From Eggerthella lenta DSM 2243 (lineage in GTDB: Bacteria > Actinomycetota > Coriobacteriia > Coriobacteriales > Eggerthellaceae), in contig NC_013204.1 in the NCBI RefSeq assembly GCF_000024265.1, positions 3,275,001 to 3,339,000 on the forward strand: DNA of 64,000 nt. The letters run 5' to 3'. Below are positions 45,164-53,648 of this stretch, piece after piece. Under the pieces are notes generated by a model. It saw nothing but the letters and a program-made list of their open reading frames with translations. It did not search any database and was not told the DNA's origin. The first letter of the stretch is position 1. Every line of letters starts with the position of its first letter. A program made the position numbers and the translations under genes.

Positions 45164-47586
45164 ACGAGCGTCTCTTCCTCGCCGTTCGCGTACAGCGCGC
45201 GGCCCGCCACCTCGGCCTCGTGCGGCGCGAACGCGCGGGGCGGCTCGGCGGCGGCAACCGATGGGACGCCTGCTGCCCCCGAAACTCCTCCTGCTAACGC
45301 CGCGCGGGATCCTTCGACTCCGGCGGCTTCGCCGCCTTCGGTCGCTCCGCCCGGAACGGCGGGAACGACATCGGCCACTTCGCTCGAAGCGGCCGAAATC
45401 TCGGTCTCGGGCTGCGGGTTTTGCCGGTCGGCCTCGGCTGCCAGCTGCGCCTTCAGCTCGGCGTAGCGCTCCACAAGGTACGTTTCGGCCCACGCCTGAT
45501 CGGGAATGGCCTCCACCTGGCAGGCGCTGTACTTGTCTTCGGGCGTGCCCGATTCGCCGTCGGTGGCGTGCAGGGTCAGCTCGTTGCACTTGCCGATCCA
45601 CCACTGGTAGGTCATGTACACGGCGCCGTCGTTGATGCGCTCGTCCACCGCCGCGCGCGCCAGCACCTTGCCACGGCGCGACGCGACCCACACGAGCTGC
45701 TCCTCGTCGATACCGCGCGCGTCGGCGTCGACCGGGCTGATGCTCACGTAGCCCGGCTCGTCGGCCAGCGCTGCCAGCGCTTTGCAGTTGCCGGTCATCG
45801 AACGGCACGAGTAGTGACCCACCTCGCGCACCGTGCACAGCACGAGCGGATAGCGCTCGTCGGGCTGCTCGGTGGGCGGACGCCACGCAGCCGCCTCGAG
45901 GCGACCCTTTCCGTCGGGCGTGGTGAAGATGCCGCCCGCGAACAGCTCGGCCGTGCCGTGGTTGTCGGGATCGTCCGCGGCCTCGGCGAAGATGGGCCAC
46001 TGAGCGTAGCCCGTGCCGGCCATCTTCTCGTACGTCGCACCGGCGAACTGGGGGCACAGGCTGCGCACTTCGTCCCAGATTTCCTGGGTGTCGCGGTAGT
46101 GCATTGGATAGCCCATGCGCGTGGACAGGTCGGCGAAAATCTGCCAGTCGTGGCGGCACTCGCCCTTCGGCGGCAGCGCGGCGGTGGTGCGCTGGAACGA
46201 GCGGTCCGACGCGGTGTACACGGCGTCGTGCTCGGCCCACGACGTGGCGGGCAGCACCACGTCGGCCAGCGCCGTGGTCTGGGTCATGAAGATGTCCTGG
46301 CTGATCAGCAGGTCGAGGCCTTCCAGCGTGGCGCGCATCTGCGCCGTGTCGGGCTCGGTTTGCAGCGGGTCTTCACCGAAGTTGTAGAACGCGCGGATCG
46401 TGCCCTCGGCCACGCCGTGCGGCAGGTCGGTGAGTTTGAAACCCTCCTTGAGCGACAGGCGTTCCTCGTCGACACCCCAGGCCGCTGCGAACTTCGCGCG
46501 CACCGCAGGGTCGCTCACGCGCTGGTAGCCGGGATACAGGCTGGGCCACATGCCCATGTCGCAGCTGCCTTGCACGTTGTTCTGGCCGCGCACCGGCGCA
46601 AGCCCGCTCGCATGCGTGCCGATATGCCCGGTGATCATGGCCAACGCCGCGATGGCGCGCACGGTCTGCACGCCTTGCGCCTGCTGTGTCACGCCCATCC
46701 CCCAGCCGATGACAGCCGTATCGGCGTTGGCGTAGCGGCGCGCCGCCTGGCGGATGGTTTCGGACGGAAGACCCGTGACCTCTTCCACATCCTCGGGCGC
46801 GTAGTCCTGCACGACCTCCCACCAGACATCGAAGCCCGTCGTGTGCTCGTCGATGAAATCCCAGTCGGCAAGCTCCTCGTCGATGATCGCATACGCGAAC
46901 GCGTTCAGCAACGCCAGGTTCGACCCGTTCTTCAGCGGCAGGTACATATCCGCGATGCGTGCCGACTCGATGACGCGCGGATCGCACACGATGAGATCGG
47001 CCCCGCGCTCCTTCGCGTTCACGATGCGGCGCGCCACTATTGGATGGCTGGCCGCCGGGTTGTAGCCGAACAGCAAGATGCAGTCCGTCTCCTCCAACGT
47101 GGGGATGCTCACGCTCATGGCACCCGATCCGACGACTTCCATGAGCCCGATGACGCTGGCCGCATGACAGGTGCGCGCGCAGTTGTCGATGTTGTTCGTG
47201 CCCAGACAGGCTCGCGTGAACTTCTGCATCACGTAGTTGGCCTCGTTACCCGCGCCGCGCGACGAACCGGTGAGCATCACGGATTCCGCACCATGCTCCT
47301 CAATTATGGCGCGGAGCCGCTCGGCCGTGAAATCGAGCGCCTCGTCCCAGGTGACGCGCTCGAGCGGCGCGCCTTTCGTGCGGCGGATCATAGGATGGTA
47401 GATGCGCGGCGTGAGGATTTTCGTGTCGTTGACGAAATCGTAGCCGTACATGCCCTTCAGGCACAGCTCGCCTTCATTCGTGATACCGGGAAGGCCTTCC
47501 GCATCGATGACCTGGCCGTTTTCCACCACGAGGTTCATCTTGCAACCGGCGCCGCAGTACGGGCACACCGCCATATGCTTTTCCAT
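45160..47586 (-). CDS. fdhF: Molybdopterin formate dehydrogenase FdhF, Cys variant
   Basis: The 808-residue protein has an N-terminal 4Fe-4S site (CPYCGAGCKM, fourth Cys in ELCLKG), molybdopterin domains and the catalytic-site segment NNIDNCARTCHAASVIGL. Residue 140 is Cys (TGT at 47167-47169) where E. coli FdhF has selenocysteine, so this is a selenium-independent form. Following the core (about 1-700) is an Ala/Gly/Glu-rich tail of roughly 90 residues absent from FdhF. It oxidises formate or reduces CO2 and works with the adjacent ferredoxins. There is no signal peptide. Confidence 0.93.
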   Translation of the reverse strand: MEKHMAVCPYCGAGCKMNLVVENGQVIDAEGLPGITNEGELCLKGMYGYDFVNDTKILTPRIYHPMIRRTKGAPLERVTWDEALDFTAERLRAIIEEHGAESVMLTGSSRGAGNEANYVMQKFTRACLGTNNIDNCARTCHAASVIGLMEVVGSGAMSVSIPTLEETDCILLFGYNPAASHPIVARRIVNAKERGADLIVCDPRVIESARIADMYLPLKNGSNLALLNAFAYAIIDEELADWDFIDEHTTGFDVWWEVVQDYAPEDVEEVTGLPSETIRQAARRYANADTAVIGWGMGVTQQAQGVQTVRAIAALAMITGHIGTHASGLAPVRGQNNVQGSCDMGMWPSLYPGYQRVSDPAVRAKFAAAWGVDEERLSLKEGFKLTDLPHGVAEGTIRAFYNFGEDPLQTEPDTAQMRATLEGLDLLISQDIFMTQTTALADVVLPATSWAEHDAVYTASDRSFQRTTAALPPKGECRHDWQIFADLSTRMGYPMHYRDTQEIWDEVRSLCPQFAGATYEKMAGTGYAQWPIFAEAADDPDNHGTAELFAGGIFTTPDGKGRLEAAAWRPPTEQPDERYPLVLCTVREVGHYSCRSMTGNCKALAALADEPGYVSISPVDADARGIDEEQLVWVASRRGKVLARAAVDERINDGAVYMTYQWWIGKCNELTLHATDGESGTPEDKYSACQVEAIPDQAWAETYLVERYAELKAQLAAEADRQNPQPETEISAASSEVADVVPAVPGGATEGGEAAGVEGSRAALAGGVSGAAGVPSVAAAEPPRAFAPHEAEVAGRALYANGEEETLV

Positions 47587-47590
47587 GAGC

Positions 47591-48214
47591 CTACTCCCCC
47601 TCGTCCAGAGCCGCGTTGAGCTTCATGCTGGCGAACGACGCGGACGCTCGCGCCGCCGCCTTGCGCTTGTTCTGCCGCGCGCGCTCCATGAACTGCGCAT
47701 CGATGAGCCGCAGCGCCTTGGTGGGACACGCCGCCGCGCACGCCGGGCCGCCGGCGCGATCGAGGCACAGGTCGCACTTCACCACGGTCGATTTCGTGCG
47801 CTTGCGCTTCTTCGCGCGAGCCCGCGCGCGGGCGCCCTTGTCATCCTGAGCGGAAGCCGCCGCAGCCTCGGTGCCGGACGCGGCTTCCGGTTCGGGCGGC
47901 AGCTTTTCGGTTACGATTTCCACCGCGCCGTACGGGCAGGCCAGCACGCAGTTGCGACAGCCGATGCACTTGTCCGGATGCACGCCCACATGCTCGTCGT
48001 CGGTGAACAGGCACCCCGTGGGGCACGCGTCCACGCACGGGGCCTCGGCGCAATGGTGGCAGCCGACAGGCGCCGAGATGGTGCGCGTAGTGACCAGCGT
48101 AAGACGCGGAACGGCCACGTCGTTCGGCACATCGTGGCGATGAAAACACGCAGCCATGCACGTCTTACAGCCGATGCAGGTAGCAGGATCGGCAATGACG
48201 AACTTGCGGCCCAT
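47591..48214 (-). CDS. Four-cluster ferredoxin subunit, first in the fdh set
   Basis: From MGRKFVIADPATCIGCKTCM at 48214 the protein is 207 residues with four Cys clusters (CIGCKTCMAAC, CHHCAEAPCVDACPTG, CIGCRNCVLACPYGA, CDLCLDRAGGPACAAACPTKA). A Lys/Arg/Ala-rich insertion (ARARARAKKRKR) lies between clusters three and four. It is an electron-transfer partner of FdhF, whose gene starts 4 bp downstream. folD precedes it by 21 bp, linking formate oxidation to folate metabolism. Confidence 0.88.
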   Translation of the reverse strand: MGRKFVIADPATCIGCKTCMAACFHRHDVPNDVAVPRLTLVTTRTISAPVGCHHCAEAPCVDACPTGCLFTDDEHVGVHPDKCIGCRNCVLACPYGAVEIVTEKLPPEPEAASGTEAAAASAQDDKGARARARAKKRKRTKSTVVKCDLCLDRAGGPACAAACPTKALRLIDAQFMERARQNKRKAAARASASFASMKLNAALDEGE

Positions 48215-48235
48215 CGGGGAAGAGGCTCGCACCGT

Positions 48236-49105
48236 CTAGCGCCTCCCGGTGCGCGCGGCCAGCGCCGCTTCGGCAGCGGCCACCGTATGCGCCATCGTCA
48301 CCGACGTGGTGACCGTGCCGATACCGCCCGGCACCGGCGTGATAGCCGCCACAACCGGCTCGACCTCGGCGAAGTCCACGTCGCCACACAGGTTTCCCTG
48401 CGTGTCGAAGTTGATGCCCACGTCAAGTACCGTCTGACCCGGGCCGAAGAACTGTGCGCCGAACGTCCGAGCGCGACCGGTGGCGCAGATGACCACGTCG
48501 GCCGAACGCATGATGTCGGCTAGGTTCTCGGTCTTGCTGTGACAGATGGTCACGCTAGCGTTGCGGCGCAGCAGCATCATGGACACGGGCTTGCCCACGA
48601 CGAGGCTGCGTCCCACCACCACGACGTGCTTGCCCTGGAGCGGCACCTGGTAATGATCGAGCAGCTGAATGCACGCGGCCGCCGTCGCGGGCGGGTAGCC
48701 CGCGTGGCCATCGGTGAACACCGAGGCCAGCGATGCCAGCGTGATGCCGTCGATATCCTTCTTCGGATCGAGCAGCTCGCACATGTGCGACTCGTCCACG
48801 AACGACGGCAGCGGCCGGAACAACAGGCAGCCGTGCACGTTTTCGTCGCGGTTCACCTCGTGGATGGCCGCCTCGATGGCCGCTTGGGGGGCGAACTCGT
48901 CCAACTCGTACGGCCTGATGGCGATGCCGAGCGATTCGGCACGTTTACGGGCCGTGCGTTCGTAGGACAGGTCGTCGGGACGCTGGCCTACGCGCACGAG
49001 CGCGAGCGCGGGCACGACCTTCGCGCGGCCGAGCGCCTCGATGCGCGCGCGTAGATCGAGCGCCATGCTGTCGACAACGGGCTTCCCCTTCAGTAGCTCA
49101 GCCAT
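48236..49105 (-). CDS. folD: Methylenetetrahydrofolate dehydrogenase FolD, probably lacking cyclohydrolase activity
   Basis: The 289-residue protein has FolD folds: LDPKKDIDGIT, VVVGRSLVVGKPVSMMLLRR (Rossmann NAD(P) site) and ITPVPGGIGTVTTSV. In the catalytic YxxxK motif (SYVRNK-type in homologues) it reads SYERTARK: Tyr48 is kept but the essential Lys is Ala52. The conserved Gln in GxxVQLPLP is Phe96 (GCLLFRPLP). Both residues are required for the cyclohydrolase step in bifunctional enzymes. The next gene upstream is fchA, a dedicated cyclohydrolase. I infer a dehydrogenase-only role. Confidence 0.92.
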   Translation of the reverse strand: MAELLKGKPVVDSMALDLRARIEALGRAKVVPALALVRVGQRPDDLSYERTARKRAESLGIAIRPYELDEFAPQAAIEAAIHEVNRDENVHGCLLFRPLPSFVDESHMCELLDPKKDIDGITLASLASVFTDGHAGYPPATAAACIQLLDHYQVPLQGKHVVVVGRSLVVGKPVSMMLLRRNASVTICHSKTENLADIMRSADVVICATGRARTFGAQFFGPGQTVLDVGINFDTQGNLCGDVDFAEVEPVVAAITPVPGGIGTVTTSVTMAHTVAAAEAALAARTGRR

Positions 49106-49142
49106 GTCTGCCTTTCTGGTTCGCGTCGTGAAACTGGCGATG

Positions 49143-49754
49143 TTACCGTATCGCGTCCATGGTGTAGGCGAGAATTCCGTCGGCGCGCTCGTTCGCCTCG
49201 GCGATAAGCCGATCGGCTTCGGCGCGATAGCGATCGGCGCGCGCTTCGTCGTCCATCGAGGCCGCGTTGATGTAGACGTTCATGCTGGCCGCCACCACGG
49301 CCGCGCGTGCCAGCACCGCCGCCGCACCCGCGTCCGAAACGGCCAGCTTGCTGCCGTTACGCGCGAGGAAATCGGCATGGTCGATGACCTCGGCGCACGT
49401 GCGCATGATGATCAGCGGCACATCGCACGCGGGTCCCAGCGCCAGCTGCAGCGCCGCCTGCTTCGCCGCCGCCTCCTCGGGCGTGGCCTTCGGCATGCGG
49501 TACGACGCGGCCAAAGGCTCGAACGCCTGCGCGTCCGACTCGATGAGCGCGAGCAGCTTGTTGCGCAGGAGCGCGAGCCGTTCGAGGGTCGCGCGCACGT
49601 CGTCTTCCACCGCCGCATACGTCTTCTTGCCCACGGTCAGGTTGCCCACCATGGACGCGAGCGCGGATGCCACAGCCCCCACGTAGGATGCCGCGCCACC
49701 TCCGCCAGGCGTGGGAGCCGCGCTCGCCAATTCGTCGATAAAGGTGGTGTCCAA
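49143..49754 (-). CDS. fchA: Methenyltetrahydrofolate cyclohydrolase / formimidoyl-THF cyclodeaminase FchA
   Basis: I place the start at TTG 49754 because GAGGAGG lies six bases upstream; the Met at 49793 lacks a site. The 203-residue all-helical protein has the family signature SAAPTPGGGGAASYVGA near the N-terminus and matches the 200-odd residue FTCD_C/FchA family. It hydrolyses 5,10-methenyl-THF to 10-formyl-THF or the reverse. It is 37 bp upstream of folD and shares its operon, supplying the activity FolD seems to have lost. Confidence 0.88.
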   Translation of the reverse strand: MDTTFIDELASAAPTPGGGGAASYVGAVASALASMVGNLTVGKKTYAAVEDDVRATLERLALLRNKLLALIESDAQAFEPLAASYRMPKATPEEAAAKQAALQLALGPACDVPLIIMRTCAEVIDHADFLARNGSKLAVSDAGAAAVLARAAVVAASMNVYINAASMDDEARADRYRAEADRLIAEANERADGILAYTMDAIR

Positions 49755-49882
49755 GAAGATCCTCCTCGTCGCCGCGCTTATTGGTACCTGCATGATACGA
49801 CAAGCCGACCGAAACGCGCGGAATCCTGAGATAATCCGCACGCTTCGGTCGGCAACCACCGCTTGGACGGTCAGCCCTCTTG

Positions 49883-50542
49883 CTACACGCTAAACGGAAC
49901 GGGATCCTGATGCTCGGGGAAATCGATTTGGGAGATCATCTCCGATGTGATTCCAACCGATTCCAGCGTTACCGTTTCAGGTGCGGGAGGAGGCTCGGGA
50001 GGTTCGCCGGGAAAGGAAGGGCCCGGGTCGAAGACTTCTACGGCTTCACTCGAATGAGGCGTCACGTACAGCGCGCCGGAAGAATCGCAAGGCTGCAAGA
50101 GCGCACAGGTGCCAGGATCGCTCAGCATGTTCTGAACAACCTCGAGCCCGACGTTCGACATGGTGGTACCACCAGTAACGGCACCGGGATCGCACTTATA
50201 GATCCCGAACAACGCCACCACCTTGCCGTTGGAGTAGACCGCGTATCCTTCGCTCTCATCGCGCACTACGTCTCCGTTTTGGCGCGCGCTATACATTGGG
50301 ATTACCTGGCTGAGCGCGAGGTTGTCGAAGTCGATGTCATCTGCGAATTGCAGCGCGCCCGTATAGACCTCGCCACTTTTCACTTGGGACATGTGCATCT
50401 TCGCAATATCCAGAACTTCCTGCTGCTTGAAGAACTTCTTTACCGGATTGTCCGAAAGCGCAATGCCGACAAGGACGACCGCGAGAAAGAGGGCGAAAGC
50501 GACCGCAAAGACCGCTTTCGCACCGTTGCTAACAGGTTTCAT
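49883..50542 (-). CDS. Membrane-anchored protein of unknown function in the folate/formate region
   Basis: The 219-residue protein has one N-terminal transmembrane helix (about 8-30, AVFAVAFALFLAVVLVGIAL) and a soluble external domain with YAVYSNGKVVALFGIYKCD and a Pro/Glu-rich C-terminal stretch (FPGEPPEPPPAPE). No family is recognised. It lies between fhs and fchA on the same strand behind its own candidate promoter and leader. Two 15-bp direct repeats sit in its leader. Confidence 0.75.
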   Translation of the reverse strand: MKPVSNGAKAVFAVAFALFLAVVLVGIALSDNPVKKFFKQQEVLDIAKMHMSQVKSGEVYTGALQFADDIDFDNLALSQVIPMYSARQNGDVVRDESEGYAVYSNGKVVALFGIYKCDPGAVTGGTTMSNVGLEVVQNMLSDPGTCALLQPCDSSGALYVTPHSSEAVEVFDPGPSFPGEPPEPPPAPETVTLESVGITSEMISQIDFPEHQDPVPFSV

Positions 50543-50560
50543 ATCCTTCGACCCCTTTCA

Positions 50561-50597
50561 CGGATCTAGCGCGAAACAGACGCGGATCTAGCGCGAA
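50561..50597. repeat. Two 15-bp direct repeats in the leader of the 219-residue gene
   Basis: CGGATCTAGCGCGAA occurs at 50561-50575 and 50583-50597, 22 bp apart (two helical turns). The copy nearer the gene lies about 19 bp upstream of the start, overlapping the region where the ribosome binds. Confidence 0.8.
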
Positions 50598-50627
50598 TTC
50601 TCAGGGAGGGAACCAGGGAGAAGCTGA

Positions 50628-50727
50628 GATAGCAAAGCCCGGGCGTGAACCCGGGCTCCCACATTAACCTGCGCCGCCCGAAGGGGATCGTGTAGCCACC
50701 TAAACTCACATCCTGGGCACAGCCGGT
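50628..50727 (-). ncRNA. Candidate structured small RNA or leader RNA, unidentified
   Basis: About 100 bases run from the candidate start at about 50727 to a hairpin (50636-50643 with 50650-50657, loop CGTGAA) followed by a short TTT. Internally CTGTGCC can pair with GGCGCAG and CCC-CTTC-GGG forms a small loop. There is no open frame. It does not match the SRP, 6S, tmRNA or THF-riboswitch features I know. It may be a free RNA or an attenuator for the downstream gene. Confidence 0.4.
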
Positions 50728-50733
50728 AGGCGT

Positions 50734-50763
50734 AGTATACGACAGGAGCGCCCCCGATTTCAA
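50734..50763 (-). promoter_or_regulatory. Promoter TTGAAA-N18-TATACT
   Basis: On the minus strand TTGAAA (50758-50763) and TATACT (50734-50739) are 18 bp apart. The -35 lies inside the fhs terminator hairpin, so the promoter restarts transcription immediately after fhs ends. Confidence 0.6.
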
Positions 50764-50780
50764 CCGAAATCGGGGGCGCT
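50747..50780 (-). terminator. fhs terminator hairpin
   Basis: A perfect 15-bp stem (50747-50761 with 50766-50780) and 4-base loop begins 6 bp past the fhs stop. There is no T run, but the stem is very stable. Confidence 0.75.
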
Positions 50781-50786
50781 CCAAGC

Positions 50787-52454
50787 TTAGAACAGGCCGG
50801 AGATCTTGCCGGTTTCGTCGACGTCGATGCGCTCGGCGGCGGGCACCTTCGGCAGGCCCGGCATGGTCATGATGTCGCCGGTCAGCGCCACCACGAAGCC
50901 GGCGCCGGCCGACACCTTCGCGTTGCGCACCGTGATGCGGAAGCCGCGCGGCGCGCCCAGCTTCTTCTGATCGTCCGAGAAGCTGTACTGCGTCTTCGCC
51001 ATGCACACCGGCATGCCGCCGAAGCCCAGGTCCTCGAGCTTCTTGAGCTCGGCCATGGCCTTCGGCTCGAAGTCCACACCGTCGGCATGGTACACGCGCG
51101 TGGCGATGGCCTCGATCTTCTCGGCCAGCGACAGGTCGTCGCCGTAGGCGAACTGGAAGTCGTTCGGCTCTTCGCACAGGCGCACCACTTCGTCGGCCAG
51201 GGCCAGGCCGCCCTCGCCGCCCTTCGCCCACACCTCGGACAACGCCACGTTCACGCCCAGCTCGCGGCACTTGTCCTCCACCAGCTTGAGCTCGGCTTCC
51301 GTGTCCGTGGGGAAGCGGTTGATGGCCACGACGCACGGCAGCTGGTACACCTTCGTGATGTTCTCCACGTGCTGCAGCAGGTTCGGCAGACCCGCCTCCA
51401 ACGCCTCGAGGTTCTCGTCGTTGAGATCGGCCTTCGCCACGCCGCCGTGGTTCTTCAGCGCGCGCACCGTGGCCACGACGACCACCGCGTCGGGATTGAG
51501 GCCCGCAAGGCGGCACTTGATGTCGAGGAACTTCTCCGCGCCCAGGTCGGCGCCGAAGCCGGCCTCCGTCACGCAGTAGTCGCCCAGCGCCATGGCCATG
51601 CGCGTGGCCATGATGGAGTTGCAGCCGTGCGCGATGTTGGCGAAGGGGCCGCCGTGCACGAACGCCGGCGTGCCTTCCAGCGTTTGCACGAGGTTCGGCT
51701 TGAGGGCGTCCTTCAGCAGCGCGGCCATGGCGCCCTGCGCCTTGAGGTCGCCGGCCGTGACGGGCTTGTCGTCGCGCGTGTAGCCCACGACGATGCGGGC
51801 CAGGCGCTCTTTGAGGTCGGTGATGGAGGTGGACAGGCAGAAGATGGCCATGATCTCGCTGGCAACCGTGATGTCGAAGCCGTCCTCGCGCGGCACGCCG
51901 TGGGCCTTGCCGCCCATGCCGTCCACCACGTTGCGCAGCTGGCGGTCGTTCATGTCCACCACGCGCTTCCAGGTGATCTTGCGCACGTCGATGCCCAGCT
52001 CGTTGCCCTGCTGGATGTGGTTGTCCAGCATGGCGGCCAAGAGGTTGTTGGCCGCGCCGATGGCGTGGAAGTCGCCGGTGAAGTGCAGGTTGATGTCCTC
52101 CATGGGAATGACCTGGGCGTATCCGCCGCCTGCAGCGCCGCCCTTCACGCCGAACACGGGGCCCAGGCTGGGCTCGCGCAGCGCGACGACCACGTTCTTG
52201 CCCTGGCGAGCCAGCGCGTCGGCCAAGCCCACCGTCGTGGTGGTCTTGCCCTCGCCGGCGGGCGTCGGGTTGATGGCCGTCACCAGGATGAGCTTGCCGG
52301 GCGCGTGCTCCTCGTCGGTGAGCAGGTTGTAGTCCACCTTCGCCTTGTTCGTACCGTACAGCTCGAGATACGACTCCGGCACGCCCGCCTTCTCGGCGAT
52401 CGCGCTGATGTGCTGGGGTTTCGTCGCCTGGGCAATTTCAATGTCGCTCAACAC
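50787..52454 (-). CDS. fhs: Formate-tetrahydrofolate ligase (10-formyl-THF synthetase)
   Basis: I take GTG 52454 ([16 protein letters not shown]), with AAGGAAGG upstream, giving 555 residues. The protein shows the ATP site [40 protein letters not shown] and [16 protein letters not shown]-type segments ([17 protein letters not shown]). It ligates formate to THF using ATP, the entry step of the methyl branch. It is monofunctional. Downstream on the same strand lie fchA, folD and formate dehydrogenase. Confidence 0.96.
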   Translation of the reverse strand: MLSDIEIAQATKPQHISAIAEKAGVPESYLELYGTNKAKVDYNLLTDEEHAPGKLILVTAINPTPAGEGKTTTTVGLADALARQGKNVVVALREPSLGPVFGVKGGAAGGGYAQVIPMEDINLHFTGDFHAIGAANNLLAAMLDNHIQQGNELGIDVRKITWKRVVDMNDRQLRNVVDGMGGKAHGVPREDGFDITVASEIMAIFCLSTSITDLKERLARIVVGYTRDDKPVTAGDLKAQGAMAALLKDALKPNLVQTLEGTPAFVHGGPFANIAHGCNSIMATRMAMALGDYCVTEAGFGADLGAEKFLDIKCRLAGLNPDAVVVVATVRALKNHGGVAKADLNDENLEALEAGLPNLLQHVENITKVYQLPCVVAINRFPTDTEAELKLVEDKCRELGVNVALSEVWAKGGEGGLALADEVVRLCEEPNDFQFAYGDDLSLAEKIEAIATRVYHADGVDFEPKAMAELKKLEDLGFGGMPVCMAKTQYSFSDDQKKLGAPRGFRITVRNAKVSAGAGFVVALTGDIMTMPGLPKVPAAERIDVDETGKISGLF

Positions 52455-52741
52455 GTCGGGCCCTTCCTTTCGTTCCCGCCCGCTCATTGCAGACGGCGCG
52501 GCTTTTCTGATAGAAGCATTCTACCCGCCGAACGCAACGGGAACGAGAAGCATTCCTCCAACAGCGCAAGAAAGCCAACGTTGCGGCAAATAGGCCGCGA
52601 CGCATGAAGCTCCGTCGGGCCACATCGAACCCGCCGTCGCACCGAACCCTACGAGACGACCCCGCGTCAATGATGGTCTGAAGCAGCTGCGTCGGCGAAA
52701 CGGCTCGGCGCGAAACAGGGTAGGGCAACGCATCGCGCGCC

Positions 52742-53524
52742 TTAAACGCTGGCGGCGCCTTCCTGCGCTTCGTACACGAGACGCAATCCCTCGAGGGTCA
52801 ACTCGGGGTTGATGGCGGTGATGGTCTGCGACTGGGCCGCCACGCGCGAGGCCAGGCCGCCCGTCGCCACCACAGGCGTCTCGTAGCCCAGCTGGGCGAA
52901 GATGCGGCGGATGATGCCGTCCACGCGGTCGGCCTCGCCGTACACGATGCCCGCCTGGATGGCCTCTTCCGTGTTGTGCCCGATGGCGGTATGAGGGTCG
53001 ACCAGGTCGATGGCCCCCAGCTTCGTGGCGTGCGAGAACAGCGCGGAGGCCGACGTTTCCACGCCTGGCGCGATAACGCCGCCGATGAAGCGCCCGTCCG
53101 CGTCGACGACTTCCATATTGGTGGCCGTGCCGAAATCCACCACGATCACGGGGGCGCCGTACAGCGCCTTCGCGGCCACGGCGTCGGCCACGCGGTCGGC
53201 CCCGATTTCATGAGGGTTGGGATAGTCGGCCTCGAACAGCGAGCCCGCCGTTTCGGCCGAGCACACGAGCGCGTCCTTCCCGATCATGCGATACGCGGCC
53301 GCGCACCATGCCATGGTGAGCGCGGGCACCACCGAGGCCAGCGCCACGCCGCGAACATCATCGAGCTTCAAGCCCTCGGACGCCAGCAACGGCACCAGTT
53401 TCACACGGAGCTCGTCGGAGGTATGGCTTTTGTTCGTGGCCACACGCCACCGATATTGCAGGCTCCCGTCCTGGTAGATCCCCACTACGGTTTGCGTATT
53501 TCCCACGTCGATGGCAAGTAACAT
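52742..53524 (-). CDS. coaX: Type III pantothenate kinase
   Basis: The start at 53524 (MLLAIDVGNTQTVVGIYQDG) puts the DVGNT phosphate-binding motif at residues 6-10, as in CoaX. Also visible are the base-binding GADRVADAVAAKAL and FGTATNMEVVDADG segments. It phosphorylates pantothenate in CoA synthesis and needs a monovalent cation, usually potassium. The 260-residue length is typical. It is divergent from the OmpR-type regulator gene. Confidence 0.95.
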   Translation of the reverse strand: MLLAIDVGNTQTVVGIYQDGSLQYRWRVATNKSHTSDELRVKLVPLLASEGLKLDDVRGVALASVVPALTMAWCAAAYRMIGKDALVCSAETAGSLFEADYPNPHEIGADRVADAVAAKALYGAPVIVVDFGTATNMEVVDADGRFIGGVIAPGVETSASALFSHATKLGAIDLVDPHTAIGHNTEEAIQAGIVYGEADRVDGIIRRIFAQLGYETPVVATGGLASRVAAQSQTITAINPELTLEGLRLVYEAQEGAASV

Positions 53525-53648
53525 GTTCCTGACAGTCTCCCTCGGTCGCACCCCGAATGCTTATAGTTGCTCTCGACATTATAACAACCCGCCCACGCGC
53601 ATCTGTCAGGCACCGGCAACGGGAGTCCATCTGATAGAAAGGCAACAC

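Noticed and set aside
47167-47169. Possible selenocysteine codon in fdhF
   Set aside because: The codon is TGT (Cys), not TGA, so no Sec insertion is needed.
52455-52741. THF riboswitch upstream of fhs
   Set aside because: I looked for the conserved core and pairing of the THF aptamer and did not find it; only a possible TAGAAT -10 is visible.
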